Notes: a model not told the origin generated them from the letters alone. A stretch of 64,000 nt of DNA from Candidatus Peregrinibacteria bacterium (GCA_018654255.1 JABILX010000004.1:202083-266082); one strand, 5' to 3'. Shown: positions 53,471-62,601, counted from the first letter of the stretch. Numbers and translations are program-made.

Positions 53471-54070
53471 ATGAAATTGATGCCAAAAACCACACAAACA
53501 AAACAATCCATCCGAACCGAACTCAAAAAAAAGCGCCTCAAACTAACAGAAAAAGAGATCGCAACTCTTAGTAAACATCTCCTCTCCCGTCTCACAAATA
53601 CCCCCGAATACAAACAAGCAAAAATAATTCTCCTTTATCACCCAATCCAAAACGAAGCAGATCCAACCCCACTCTTCTCCCCCACTACAAAGAAAACCTT
53701 CTGCCTCCCAAGAATTTGCAAAAAAACAAACCGACTTCACCTTCACCAAATCACAGATCCACACGCCCTACAAACCGGCCGCTTCAACATAAAAGAACCC
53801 AACTCCGCGCATCCAATCATAGCCCGCAAAAACATAGACCTAGTAATAACTCCAGGTTTAGCCTTCGACCAGCAAGGAAACCGAATCGGATACGGAAAAG
53901 GTTATTTCGACAGACTATTTAAAAACTTGTCTACCAAAGCTTTCAAAATTGCACTTGCCTACGACTTCCAAATCATTGAGAATATCGATGTCGAAAAACA
54001 CGACCAAAAGGTCGACCTGATCATTACCGAGAAACGCACGATTCGTACAAAACAACAAAAAAACACTTAA
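53471..54070 (+). CDS. 5-formyltetrahydrofolate cyclo-ligase
   Basis: 199 aa. The enzyme returns 5-formyl-THF to the one-carbon pool. The N-terminal [17 protein letters not shown] helix, [42 protein letters not shown] and the end [11 protein letters not shown] are diagnostic. The gene looks richer in C than its neighbours. glyA follows after 11 nt, forming a folate pair that would feed fmt. Confidence 0.93.
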   Translation: MKLMPKTTQTKQSIRTELKKKRLKLTEKEIATLSKHLLSRLTNTPEYKQAKIILLYHPIQNEADPTPLFSPTTKKTFCLPRICKKTNRLHLHQITDPHALQTGRFNIKEPNSAHPIIARKNIDLVITPGLAFDQQGNRIGYGKGYFDRLFKNLSTKAFKIALAYDFQIIENIDVEKHDQKVDLIITEKRTIRTKQQKNT

Positions 54071-54081
54071 CTTATTTCAAC

Positions 54082-55326
54082 ATGAGCGACCTCAAAACAT
54101 CCGACCCAAAAGTGGCGGAAATTCTTGAAGCTGAAATGAAAAGACAAGCAGAAGGAATCGAACTTATCCCATCTGAAAACTATGTGTCACAAGCAGTACT
54201 AGAAGCAAATGGATCAATTTTTACAAACAAATATTCTGAAGGCTATCCAGGCAAACGCTACTACGGCGGACAAGAAAATACAGATCGCGTTGAGAATCTA
54301 GCAATCGAACGTGCAAAAGAACTTTTTGGAGCTGAACACGCAAACGTCCAGCCATACTCAGGCTCTCCGGCTAACACAGCTATTTACTTCGCCCTTCTAG
54401 AGTTCGGAGATACTGTGATGGGGTTGAAGCTCGATCACGGAGGACACATCACACACGGCCTTCCTATCGCTTTTTCAGGCAAGGCCTATAACTTCGTCCA
54501 ATATGAAGTAGATAAAGAAACTGGCGCACTCGACTACGATGAAATCGAAAAACTCGCAGTAGAACACAAACCAAAAATGATCGTTGCAGGATTCACGGCA
54601 TACCCACGCGACATCGACTGGAAAAGATTTAAAGAAATCGCAGACAAAGTCGGAGCCATTTCATTTGCCGACATCTCTCACACAGCAGGTTTGATCGCAG
54701 GTAAAGCCCTCGAATCCCCTGTCCCATATTTTGACATCATAATGACTACAACGCACAAGACCTTGAGAGGACCTCGTGGAGCAATAATTCTGTGCAAAGA
54801 AAAATACGCAAAAGCAATCAATCGGGCGGTATTCCCAGGACTTCAAGGCGGACCACACGAACACATCATCGCAGCAAAAGCTGTTGCATTCGGAGAAGCC
54901 CTAAAGCCTGAATTCCAAGAATACGCCGCACAAGTAATAACAAACGCAAGACACCTAGCTGAAAAACTCACAGAACACGGATTTGAGCTCGTTTCAGGCG
55001 GAACAGACACTCATTTGATTCTAGTAGATCTCACAAACAAGAACGTCCCAGGAAAACAAGCACAAGTCGCTCTCGACAAAGTTGGAATCACTCTAAACAA
55101 AAACACGGTTCCGTTTGACCAAAGATCACCATTCGACCCATCTGGCATCCGCCTCGGCACACCAGCCGTCACAACCCGCGGAATGAAAGAACCAGAAATG
55201 GAAAAAATTGCAGGATGGATCAAGGAAGTAATCGATAATATCGAAGACGAAGACACACTCACACGCATCAAAAAAGAAGTCGAAGAAATGTGTGCAGGAT
55301 TTCCAGTGCCAGGGATAAAGGTCTAG
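54082..55326 (+). CDS. glyA: Serine hydroxymethyltransferase
   Basis: 414 aa. PLP enzyme that makes glycine and 5,10-methylene-THF from serine. [66 protein letters not shown] and the PLP-lysine motif [13 protein letters not shown] are complete. It forms an operon with fthC. Confidence 0.98.
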   Translation: MSDLKTSDPKVAEILEAEMKRQAEGIELIPSENYVSQAVLEANGSIFTNKYSEGYPGKRYYGGQENTDRVENLAIERAKELFGAEHANVQPYSGSPANTAIYFALLEFGDTVMGLKLDHGGHITHGLPIAFSGKAYNFVQYEVDKETGALDYDEIEKLAVEHKPKMIVAGFTAYPRDIDWKRFKEIADKVGAISFADISHTAGLIAGKALESPVPYFDIIMTTTHKTLRGPRGAIILCKEKYAKAINRAVFPGLQGGPHEHIIAAKAVAFGEALKPEFQEYAAQVITNARHLAEKLTEHGFELVSGGTDTHLILVDLTNKNVPGKQAQVALDKVGITLNKNTVPFDQRSPFDPSGIRLGTPAVTTRGMKEPEMEKIAGWIKEVIDNIEDEDTLTRIKKEVEEMCAGFPVPGIKV

Positions 55327-56057
55327 AACACGTCCTCTTCAATCCCTTTATCAAGAAAGGCTATTTTAATATGATTCTTAATTTTACTCACAACCTCGTC
55401 CAAAGTTGAGGCATTCTCAAGAAAACCAAAATCATAACTTCCATTCCCACCAAAATAGATGTTACAAGCCATTCTAATTCCTCCCCCTCCAGGTACAACC
55501 TTGAAATCACCCTTAACACCAGCCTTAAGTGAAAAACTGTAAGTAATGAGTCCGTCACTCTCATCTTTCCCATCAAACTTAACGTCTTGAAAGCCCTCCT
55601 TCTCCATCAACTCCAAAGGATAGTTAGGGTCTCTTTCATTAACAGATTTTTTTACTTTCATAATCAAACTAGATAAATCAGACGCCCTAATCATAGACGA
55701 AGTATCGGCTCCCTCAACATTGACCGCGCCCCTCAAAACATTCCCCTCAGTAAAAGGAATGTAGTCACACTTAAGCCCACGATATTCAAAAGTATAAAAT
55801 GTGCGACCTACAAACTTTGTCTCTTTCTCAGGGTGTCCATCAGGCAAATACTCCCTCTCATCCATTGAACGAATAGACTCGTTCTTATAAATTTCAACCC
55901 TCCTTGTATCAACCTTAACACTATCAAACCCTGCTCTCTCCATTTCAGAAACAACCTTCTCATTCAAAGCTTCTGAATCTTCTTTCACCTCCCCCCTCTT
56001 ACCAACCTCTTCTCTCCCCTCAGAGACCTCACGACGATTTGAAAATTGTTCATTCAT
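55323..56057 (-). CDS. Hypothetical protein, 244 aa, two similar halves
   Basis: Not recognised. After a charged N-terminus ([19 protein letters not shown]) there may be two related modules: residues about 30-130 ([21 protein letters not shown]) and about 145-240 ([19 protein letters not shown]). Both begin with ME-x-x-GF-x-V and contain a strand-rich segment. No membrane helix or signal peptide. The stop overlaps glyA by 4 nt. Confidence 0.55.
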   Translation of the reverse strand: MNEQFSNRREVSEGREEVGKRGEVKEDSEALNEKVVSEMERAGFDSVKVDTRRVEIYKNESIRSMDEREYLPDGHPEKETKFVGRTFYTFEYRGLKCDYIPFTEGNVLRGAVNVEGADTSSMIRASDLSSLIMKVKKSVNERDPNYPLELMEKEGFQDVKFDGKDESDGLITYSFSLKAGVKGDFKVVPGGGGIRMACNIYFGGNGSYDFGFLENASTLDEVVSKIKNHIKIAFLDKGIEEDVF

Positions 56058-56090
56058 ATGTTTTTGTTTAAATTATTTATTTAATAAAAT

Positions 56091-57674
56091 CTAACCTCTC
56101 TTCAAAACCAGAATAGTTTGATCATCTTTTTGCTCAAAACCACCTGTAAATTTGGCAACATCTGCCAAAATAGAGCTTTGTATCTCATCAGCTGAAGCTT
56201 TTCCACCTTTCAATTTAGAAGCAGCCAAAACAGAAGCCTTCAATCTTTCCATACCATAATGTTCTTTCTCGTTTTTCCAAGCTTCAAGAAGACCATCACT
56301 ATAAGTAACAAGAACATCTCCAACTTGCATTCCAGGATCAACTTCATTCACAGGACATTGGGCACCTTTTACCATACCTATAGCCATGCCATCTTTCTTG
56401 CCTTCAACTACATCGCCAGAAGAAGCTCGATAATGTAAAACCGGTTCGTGACCCGCGTTAACATAAGTCAATTTGTTGGCCACAGAATCCCATTTCAACA
56501 TACAAAGAGTCATAAACATCGTAGCCATCGTTTTCTCTTTCAGAACATCGTTCACGCTACAAACAATCTTTTTCAAGTCACCAGAACCCGAATAGCTATA
56601 GAAAAGTGAATTGGCAATCGCTCCAACTATACAAGCCGGAATACCATGCCCAGTTACATCTCCCAAATAAATCAAAAAACCATCTTTGGTCGGAATAAAA
56701 TCATACATATCTCCTCCAACCTCAGTTGCCGAAACCAATCCAGCCGCAACATCCAACCCTCCCAGCTTAGGCAACTTAGCAGGAATAATTTCTTTTTGAA
56801 CCTGTCTCGCAAGCTCAACTTCACGCCCAAGTCTTTCTTTATACACACGCGCCTCCAAAGATTTCTCCAAATCCTGTGCCATCTGATTAAAGGAAGCCCC
56901 AAGAGAACCAAGTTCATCTTTGGAATCAATAATCACCTGATATTGGAAACTTCCTTTTGAAATAGCAGCCGCACCTTCAGCCAATTTTCGAACCGGTCTA
57001 GTAACTCGAGTCGCCATATAAAGAGCAAGCAAAATCCCAAGAATCAAACCAAATCCAGCAGTCGCTAAAATCCGCGAAATCATCCTAGAGACACGAACCT
57101 CCATATTTTCATACGTCACCCCATAAACAACAGAGTACTTGTCACTAGCAGGTTGGACAAAATGGTCAAACTTGAATCCACTTTCAGGACTGTTGATCAA
57201 ATTTTCTTCATAATCCACATAGTCACCATTCTTCAAATAATATATATTCACACCACCTTTCGTTCCGTCAGACATCACTATGGATGGATTCTCAGATTTA
57301 ATCTGATTGATTTTTGCAAAAATAGTTTTTCGTCCAGTACCATCGTATTTCTTATCAGCATCAAAATCAGAGTCGTACAAAACATTCCCTTCATAATCAA
57401 CTACAGATACATATCTAACATCCAAATTCTGCTCAAACATCCGATGAATCTCCCTATTAAAATACACAAAACCCTCCTCCAACAAATACAAATCAGTCAG
57501 CTCAGCCACATCAGGTGCAGTCAACTCAGCAAATGCCTTAACTCCAACAAAAACATCATCCGCCAACTCAACCTTTTTCTCACTTATAAACAAGAATGAA
57601 ATCATCAAGAAAACAGATACCATCAAGGCTGTTATCGCCAGAATCATCTTAGTTTTTATTGAGTAGAGCTTCAT
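56091..57674 (-). CDS. Membrane sensor with HAMP and SpoIIE-type PP2C phosphatase domains
   Basis: 527 aa. Two membrane helices (about 9-30 and 200-222) flank an extracytoplasmic sensor region with a Cache-like look (VRYVSVVDYEGNVLYDSDFD). A HAMP domain (TRPVRKLAEGAAAISKGSF), a coiled linker, and a SpoIIE/RsbU-type phosphatase follow: SATEVGGDMYDFIP, YLGDVTGHGIPACIVGA, YVNAGHEPVLHY, TYSDGLLEA and KDDQTILVLKR. Such enzymes dephosphorylate anti-sigma antagonists, but no sigma/anti-sigma genes are near. The start overlaps the stop of the binding-protein gene by 4 nt. Confidence 0.92.
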   Translation of the reverse strand: MKLYSIKTKMILAITALMVSVFLMISFLFISEKKVELADDVFVGVKAFAELTAPDVAELTDLYLLEEGFVYFNREIHRMFEQNLDVRYVSVVDYEGNVLYDSDFDADKKYDGTGRKTIFAKINQIKSENPSIVMSDGTKGGVNIYYLKNGDYVDYEENLINSPESGFKFDHFVQPASDKYSVVYGVTYENMEVRVSRMISRILATAGFGLILGILLALYMATRVTRPVRKLAEGAAAISKGSFQYQVIIDSKDELGSLGASFNQMAQDLEKSLEARVYKERLGREVELARQVQKEIIPAKLPKLGGLDVAAGLVSATEVGGDMYDFIPTKDGFLIYLGDVTGHGIPACIVGAIANSLFYSYSGSGDLKKIVCSVNDVLKEKTMATMFMTLCMLKWDSVANKLTYVNAGHEPVLHYRASSGDVVEGKKDGMAIGMVKGAQCPVNEVDPGMQVGDVLVTYSDGLLEAWKNEKEHYGMERLKASVLAASKLKGGKASADEIQSSILADVAKFTGGFEQKDDQTILVLKRG

Positions 57675-59182
57675 AGTTCGTTTATATAAATAAATCCATC
57701 AATTCTAGGTTCAAAATCAACCCATTTCGCTGATGCAAAAAGAGTATCATATTCAAACAAAGGAATTCCGTAAACATCATCTTCAACCAGAACAGACATA
57801 GCTTCTTGCAACAGGTCCAATCTATTTCCAACATTCATTTCCAATTCCGCCTCTCCAATCAAAGAATCAACCTGCTCGTTAGAATAATTCGCAAAATTGA
57901 ACTGACCATATTCCTCACCAGATGTATGCGCCAAAGATTTCAAGAAATCACTCGAATCTCCAAGCTCACTTTTGAATCCAAGAAACGCAATATCAAAATC
58001 CGCCTTAGTCAAAGTTTCAACCAGATATTCGCTCTTCACATACTGGATATAAACACCAAGACCAACCTCATCAAAACTATCTGTCAAAAACTCACCCAAA
58101 ACATCAAGTCCCTCAGGCAAAATCACATTTACTTCATATCCATTCAATTCCTCAACTTCACCAACCAAAGAAGAATCATAAACAGGATCTTCTATATCAG
58201 GGTTGTATCCAAAAACACCACTTGAAACAAATTGTTTGACCGGATGCGCATATTCGCCAATATAACCTGTAAATTCATCAGTATCCAAAACAGATTTCAA
58301 AGCTCGTCTAGCCTCAACATCATCGAAAACTTCACTTTCAAAATTAAAAATCAAAAACTGAACTTCCAGACTCGGCACAGAAACCAAATCAAATTCAGCC
58401 AAATCAATCTGATCAGCCAAATCATACGGAACATAACTCAAAACATCGGCTCCACCATTGTTCAAAACATCAAATCTCTTATATTTATCAGTTTCCACTC
58501 TGATATTCGCAATTTTAAAAGACGAACCCCCTCCCCAATAATCATCAAACCTACTTAGCGAAATATTTTTATCACTAGAATCTTTCCCCCAAACAAAAGG
58601 TCCAGTCCCTACATATCCAGCCGTTTCATCATTCATTTTGTAAACATAGACAGTAGATAACCTCTGCAAAAGCAAAGGATCAGGCTTAATCGTCTCTATT
58701 TCGATTTTATATGGCTCAACCCTCCTAATTTCCTTAATAGTAGATAAAAACTCTGAAAGCTCGGATTTTTCATCAAATCTGGCCTTATCTATACTGTCTA
58801 TAACATCAAGCTCATCCATTTCAGAACCATCGTGAAATTTTACGTTCTTTCTAATATTGAATTCCCAAGTAGTGTCATTAATCAAACCCCAAGAAAGAGC
58901 CAACGCCGATTCCATATTCAAATCCATATCAGGCCTAATCAAAGATTCATAAACCTGATTCAATCTCTGTCTCGAAAACGGATTGAATTGAAGAGGATCA
59001 TATCCAAGACTAGGGTATGGTTCAAGCAACGTAATCTCTTCAATTTCAGATCTCTCATCAACAGGAGTAAAAACATCCACCACCTCATCAAATTGCTTTT
59101 CAAAAAACAAATACATACCCAGAAGCAGGAACACGACGATCCCAACCAACAGTCCAATTGTTTTCAAAATTTTATTTAACAT
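57671..59182 (-). CDS. Membrane-anchored family-5 solute-binding protein (OppA-like)
   Basis: 503 aa. One N-terminal helix (TIGLLVGIVVFLLLGMYLFF) anchors an SBP_bac_5 domain: NPFSRQRLNQVYESLIRPDMDLN, FNIRKNVKFHDGSEMDELDVIDSI, YVGTGPFVWG and DIAFLGFKSELGDSSDFL. No transport genes are adjacent; the next gene is a sensor phosphatase with which it overlaps by ATGA. A frame from a TTG at 59215 is open, but it lies upstream of the predicted start site, so I use ATG 59182. Confidence 0.85.
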   Translation of the reverse strand: MLNKILKTIGLLVGIVVFLLLGMYLFFEKQFDEVVDVFTPVDERSEIEEITLLEPYPSLGYDPLQFNPFSRQRLNQVYESLIRPDMDLNMESALALSWGLINDTTWEFNIRKNVKFHDGSEMDELDVIDSIDKARFDEKSELSEFLSTIKEIRRVEPYKIEIETIKPDPLLLQRLSTVYVYKMNDETAGYVGTGPFVWGKDSSDKNISLSRFDDYWGGGSSFKIANIRVETDKYKRFDVLNNGGADVLSYVPYDLADQIDLAEFDLVSVPSLEVQFLIFNFESEVFDDVEARRALKSVLDTDEFTGYIGEYAHPVKQFVSSGVFGYNPDIEDPVYDSSLVGEVEELNGYEVNVILPEGLDVLGEFLTDSFDEVGLGVYIQYVKSEYLVETLTKADFDIAFLGFKSELGDSSDFLKSLAHTSGEEYGQFNFANYSNEQVDSLIGEAELEMNVGNRLDLLQEAMSVLVEDDVYGIPLFEYDTLFASAKWVDFEPRIDGFIYINEL

Positions 59183-59217
59183 ATTTTTAGGTGCAATTTG
59201 CGCAATTTTATCCAAGT

Positions 59218-59246
59218 ATTATACCACAAAAAGAGGGCGACCACAA
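59218..59246 (-). promoter_or_regulatory. Promoter of the anchored binding protein/phosphatase operon
   Basis: TTGTGG (59241-59246), 17-nt spacer, perfect TATAAT (59218-59223). It overlaps the terminator of the upstream lipoprotein cassette. Confidence 0.7.
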
Positions 59247-59260
59247 CAGGCCGCTCTCTT
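59228..59260 (-). terminator. Intrinsic terminator of the lipoprotein cassette
   Basis: AAGAG-A-GCGGCC, loop TGTTGT, GGTCGC-C-CTCTT, then a short T-run. Eleven pairs with one mismatch and one wobble. Confidence 0.78.
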
Positions 59261-59266
59261 ATAAAT

Positions 59267-59301
59267 TGTTTGAAACTAAGGTGGATAGTGGTGCTCAAGA
59301 A
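59267..59301 (-). repeat. 3' arm of the long inverted repeat around the lipoprotein gene
   Basis: Complementary to 59753-59785 on the same (minus-strand) transcript. 18 contiguous pairs including one G·U and one U·G, a three-nt bulge, 11 more pairs, then three after a one-nt bulge. It lies in the predicted 3' untranslated region, before the terminator. Confidence 0.82.
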
Positions 59302-59362
59302 AACAAGAACGCAACCTACTATCCATCAATCAGACCTAAAGATCAGCCGAAACTGCCCTAGG

Positions 59363-59725
59363 TCAATAACAGTGAACTTCAATTGGTTCCGATGCCTCCA
59401 TCAGAACGCAGAGACCTTCTTCAAAGAAGTAATACTTAGTAGCGCCAACTAGTGGATTCGCCTGAAATTTAGTAGAATCCTTGCTGCATTTCTCCTGAGC
59501 AAGAATTCTAACCATATCCTGGCGAGCAAGGTCGGTAGCAAAATTCAACTGACTACTACGAAATCCGGGAAAGCATTGAGCATAGGACTTACCATCCGCA
59601 CTCCAACCTTCCTGAAACTTCTGGATACGCTCAGTGGGATTCTGAGCCTCGATCGTTGTTGTCGTCGCACATCCCAAACTTGCGACGATACAAACTAAGC
59701 ATACTGCGGCCATCAAATATTTCAT
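59363..59725 (-). CDS. Small lipoprotein in a self-contained cassette, 120 aa
   Basis: A lipoprotein signal (MAAVCLVCIVASLGC, Cys about residue 19) precedes about 100 residues with four cysteines (AQCFPGF, AQEKCSKD, EGLCVLM, EVHCY). No family recognised. It is the only gene in this window with a perfect AGGAGG (five nt from the ATG), and its G+C is visibly higher than its neighbours (near 46% by hand count over most of the gene). It has its own consensus promoter and terminator, and its leader and trailer are complementary over about 32 bp. The frame is open upstream to 60079 but the Shine-Dalgarno site fixes the start at 59725. It may be acquired DNA. Confidence 0.75.
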   Translation of the reverse strand: MKYLMAAVCLVCIVASLGCATTTTIEAQNPTERIQKFQEGWSADGKSYAQCFPGFRSSQLNFATDLARQDMVRILAQEKCSKDSTKFQANPLVGATKYYFFEEGLCVLMEASEPIEVHCY

Positions 59726-59730
59726 AATGG

Positions 59731-59736
59731 CCTCCT
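59731..59736 (-). promoter_or_regulatory. Perfect Shine-Dalgarno site of the small lipoprotein gene
   Basis: AGGAGG, five nt before the ATG at 59725. Other genes in this window lack such sites. Confidence 0.85.
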
Positions 59737-59752
59737 GAGAATGTGGCAACTC

Positions 59753-59785
59753 TTCATTGAGCACCACCCACCTTAACTTCAAACA
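59753..59785 (-). repeat. 5' arm of the long inverted repeat around the lipoprotein gene
   Basis: Lies in the leader, 16 nt upstream of the Shine-Dalgarno site, and pairs with 59267-59301. The two non-identical bases form G·U and U·G pairs on the minus-strand RNA but A/C mismatches on the other strand. Confidence 0.82.
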
Positions 59786-59823
59786 TACAAAATTTTCAAA
59801 GAACAATCGAAACAGGGCTTGGC

Positions 59824-59851
59824 ATAATAACACAACCATCATGAATGTCAA
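59824..59851 (-). promoter_or_regulatory. Promoter of the small lipoprotein cassette
   Basis: TTGACA (59846-59851), 16-nt spacer, TATTAT (59824-59829); leader of about 90 nt. Confidence 0.72.
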
Positions 59852-59868
59852 GCGTTCAAAAAAATAAA

Positions 59869-59897
59869 TTGACATTAAGCAGTTCAAAATATAGAAT
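59869..59897 (+). promoter_or_regulatory. Promoter of the 63-aa protein gene
   Basis: TTGACA (59869-59874), 17-nt spacer, TAGAAT (59892-59897); nine nt to the ATG at 59907, so nearly leaderless. Back to back with the lipoprotein promoter. Confidence 0.7.
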
Positions 59898-59906
59898 CCC
59901 GAACCA

Positions 59907-60098
59907 ATGACAAAAACAACCCCCAAACAACCAGATACTGATACGGACAACTTGTTCGATTTTGAAGAACACGAGTTTCCTGTGCCAACAGATAGAGAAA
60001 ACTCATCAACAAGACCAAACCCAGCAGTAATAACAAAAAGAAGAAGAGCCATAAGAAAGGGAGCAGCAAGAGCCTTCAAGAAAGGACTCAGGAACTAG
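59907..60098 (+). CDS. Small charged protein, 63 aa
   Basis: Not recognised. The N-terminal half is acidic and Thr/Pro-rich (TDTDNLFDFEEHEFPVP) and the C-terminal half strongly basic (TKRRRAIRKGAARAFKKGL), as in small nucleic-acid-binding or ribosome-associated proteins. I accept it as real because a near-consensus promoter lies at the right distance. It is divergent from the lipoprotein cassette and its stop overlaps lepA by 4 nt. Confidence 0.6.
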   Translation: MTKTTPKQPDTDTDNLFDFEEHEFPVPTDRENSSTRPNPAVITKRRRAIRKGAARAFKKGLRN

Positions 60099-61897
60099 TT
60101 GTCTTTCTTTAAAACAGCCAAGAAGGCCTCTTGAGGAATATTCACATTCCCAACCATTTTCATCCTCTTTTTACCAGCTTTCTGCTTCTTAAGAAGTTTA
60201 TTTTTACGAGTTACATCACCTCCATACAGTTTTGCAGTAACGTCCTTTCTATAAGCAGGAATAGTTTCCCTAGCAATAACCTTCCCTCCGATGGCAGCCT
60301 GGACAGCTATCTCAAAATTCGCACGAGGAATCAATTTTTTAAGCCTTTTAGTCATATCACGCCCAACATACGCAGCCTCACTCTTGTGAACAATAGATGA
60401 AAAAGCATCGACAACCTTTCCAGCAATCCACATATCCAATTTCACCAGGTTAGATTGACGATATTCAATAAATTCATAATTCATCGAACCATACCCACTA
60501 GTCACCGACTTCAATGCGTCGTAAAAATCGACAACAATAGAAGCAAGTGGCATTTCAAACTTCAAAATAACCCTATTCTGATCAAGATATTGAATATCTT
60601 TGTTTATACCTCGTTTCTTTTGGCACATCTCCATCACAGAACCCACATAATCTTTTGGCACCAAAACCTCCAATGAAACAAAAGGCTCCTTCGTCGCCTC
60701 AACAGATGCGGGATCCGGATAAGCAGCAGGCGAAGAAATCATCAACTCTTCCCCACCCTTTTGAATGATAATATAAGAAACCGACGGAGCAGTAACAACA
60801 AGGTCCAAATCATACTCTCTCTCAAGACGCTCCTGAACAATCTCCAAATGAAGCAAACCCAAAAAACCACATCTAAAACCAGACCCAAGAGCAGAACTAT
60901 GCTCCGGATCATAAGAAAGACTAGCATCATTTAGTCTCAATTTCTCCAAAGCATCACGCAAAAGATTGTAATCATCACCCTCACTACAAAAAACAGATGC
61001 AAAAACAAAAGGTTTCACAATGCTATAACCAGGAAGTGGTTTGGCCGACTCCATCATAATCATAGAAGAACCTTTTTGCCAGATAGTATCCCCCACTCTC
61101 GCATCAGCAACCTCTTTCAAACCAGTCACAACATATCCAATCTGACCTGTTTCTAATTTTGGACAAGGAACATATGTTGGCTTGAAATAGCCCACTTCAA
61201 GAGCTTCAATCTTGGTCCCATTATTTAACATATAAATTTCATCCCCCTTCTTAATTTCACCAGACACAACCCGAACATAAGCCACAACACCCTTATAAGT
61301 ATCATAAACAGAATCGAAAATAAGAGCTTTCACGTCCTTCTCCTCCCTTAATTTAGGAGGCGGAACTTTCTCTATAATCGTCTCCAAAAGCTTATCAACA
61401 TTCGTTCCTTCCTTCGCAGAAACACAAATTATCTCCGCCTTAGGAATACCAAAAGTATCCTCAATCTCTTGAGACCGTCTTTCCACCTCAGCATTCGGTA
61501 GATCAATTTTGTTCAAAACAGGAATGATTTCCAAATCATGATCCATCGCCATATAAATATTCGACAATGTTTGTGCCTCTATTCCCTGAGTTGCATCCAC
61601 AATCAAAACAGCTCCTTCAACAGCAGCCAAACTTCGACTAACTTCATACGAAAAATCCACGTGACCTGGAGTATCAATCAAATTCAAAGTATGTTCCTGA
61701 TATTGCATCCTAACAGGTTGCAATTTGATAGTAATCCCCCTTTCTTGTTCAAGATCCATCGTATCAAGAATCTGACCATGTTTCATGTCACGCTTATCCA
61801 GCGTTCCAGTCAGCTCAATCATTCGATCAGCAAGCGTCGACTTCCCATGATCGATGTGAGCTATAATGCAGAAATTTCTGATTTTATTTAAATCCAT
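60095..61897 (-). CDS. lepA: Elongation factor 4 (LepA)
   Basis: 600 aa, normal length. LepA is a ribosomal GTPase linked to back-translocation and 30S assembly. G motifs IIAHIDHGKSTLADR, the ERGITI switch, DTPGHVDF and NKIDLPNA are present, as are the EF-G-like domains and the LepA-specific C-terminal end (GNVNIPQEAFLAVLKKD). The start at MDLNKIRNFCIIAHIDHGKST is supported by a promoter whose TAAAAT is eight nt upstream. Confidence 0.98.
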   Translation of the reverse strand: MDLNKIRNFCIIAHIDHGKSTLADRMIELTGTLDKRDMKHGQILDTMDLEQERGITIKLQPVRMQYQEHTLNLIDTPGHVDFSYEVSRSLAAVEGAVLIVDATQGIEAQTLSNIYMAMDHDLEIIPVLNKIDLPNAEVERRSQEIEDTFGIPKAEIICVSAKEGTNVDKLLETIIEKVPPPKLREEKDVKALIFDSVYDTYKGVVAYVRVVSGEIKKGDEIYMLNNGTKIEALEVGYFKPTYVPCPKLETGQIGYVVTGLKEVADARVGDTIWQKGSSMIMMESAKPLPGYSIVKPFVFASVFCSEGDDYNLLRDALEKLRLNDASLSYDPEHSSALGSGFRCGFLGLLHLEIVQERLEREYDLDLVVTAPSVSYIIIQKGGEELMISSPAAYPDPASVEATKEPFVSLEVLVPKDYVGSVMEMCQKKRGINKDIQYLDQNRVILKFEMPLASIVVDFYDALKSVTSGYGSMNYEFIEYRQSNLVKLDMWIAGKVVDAFSSIVHKSEAAYVGRDMTKRLKKLIPRANFEIAVQAAIGGKVIARETIPAYRKDVTAKLYGGDVTRKNKLLKKQKAGKKRMKMVGNVNIPQEAFLAVLKKDN

Positions 61898-61905
61898 ACG
61901 AGGAA

Positions 61906-61934
61906 ATTTTACAGATAAGGCAAAAAACAGGCAA
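61906..61934 (-). promoter_or_regulatory. Promoter of lepA
   Basis: TTGCCT (61929-61934), 17-nt spacer, TAAAAT (61906-61911), eight nt to the ATG at 61897. Confidence 0.6.
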
Positions 61935-62006
61935 GGAGAAAGAGCCAGCCACATTACATCCCAATTGAGGTCCACAAAAAAACACCCATTTCGCCTCCCA
62001 AACCCA

Positions 62007-62035
62007 TTGCCTCGAGAGCCCTTTTCTGATATAAT
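62007..62035 (+). promoter_or_regulatory. Promoter of the PrgI-like/VirB4-N operon
   Basis: TTGCCT, 17-nt spacer ending TGA, perfect TATAAT (62030-62035), an extended -10. Leader about 30 nt. Confidence 0.72.
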
Positions 62036-62072
62036 ATGTTGATGTCTTAGAACCCAAAAACCGAAACAAAAA

Positions 62073-62600
62073 ATGAGATTTAAAGTCCCACAAGACGTAC
62101 AAAGAGCCGACAGAATAGTCGGACCACTAACATGGAAACAACTAATAATTCTAGGAGTTGGTGGCGGAATATGTTATGGAATATACGTATCATTGGCACA
62201 AAAATATTTCATCGAAATATGGTTACCACCATTAGTAATAGTAGGAGGAATAACAGTTGCCCTAGCATTCCTAAAAATCCACGGACTTACATTCGAACAT
62301 TGGATCCTCGCATTCATTGAATACCACGTCCTCCCAAAAAAAAGATTTTGGAAAAAAGGACAGGCGGAACCATTCATTTCATCTCTACAAAAAAAGCCAA
62401 AAAAAGACAAAAAACTAAAAAACGCTCAAGATAAAAAAAAGGAAAAGAAAGAAGGAAAATCGATCAAAGAATTAAGCAAAGTTCTCGACTCATATGGAGG
62501 ACTTGATAAGAAAAAGAAAAACGATCCCGATTTAGCAGAAATCGAGGATGAAAAAAGAAAGAAAAAAGAAGCTTTAAAAAAATTAATTAATCATAAATAA
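62073..62600 (+). CDS. PrgI family membrane protein
   Basis: 175 aa. RFKVPQDVQRADRIVGPLTWKQLIILGVGGG matches the start of PrgI proteins of type IV secretion-like systems. Two membrane helices (about 24-46 and 52-70) are followed by FEHWILAFIEYHVLPKKRFW and a Lys/Glu-rich cytoplasmic tail of about 80 residues. PrgI is the small membrane component next to VirB4 in Gram-positive and candidate-phyla systems. The next gene starts one nt after its stop. Confidence 0.88.
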   Translation: MRFKVPQDVQRADRIVGPLTWKQLIILGVGGGICYGIYVSLAQKYFIEIWLPPLVIVGGITVALAFLKIHGLTFEHWILAFIEYHVLPKKRFWKKGQAEPFISSLQKKPKKDKKLKNAQDKKKEKKEGKSIKELSKVLDSYGGLDKKKKNDPDLAEIEDEKRKKKEALKKLINHK

Positions 62601-62601
62601 A

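Noticed and set aside
59726..60079. N-terminal extension of the small lipoprotein (238-aa frame)
   Set aside because: The extension covers the promoter and leader, and a perfect Shine-Dalgarno site plus lipobox fix the start at 59725.
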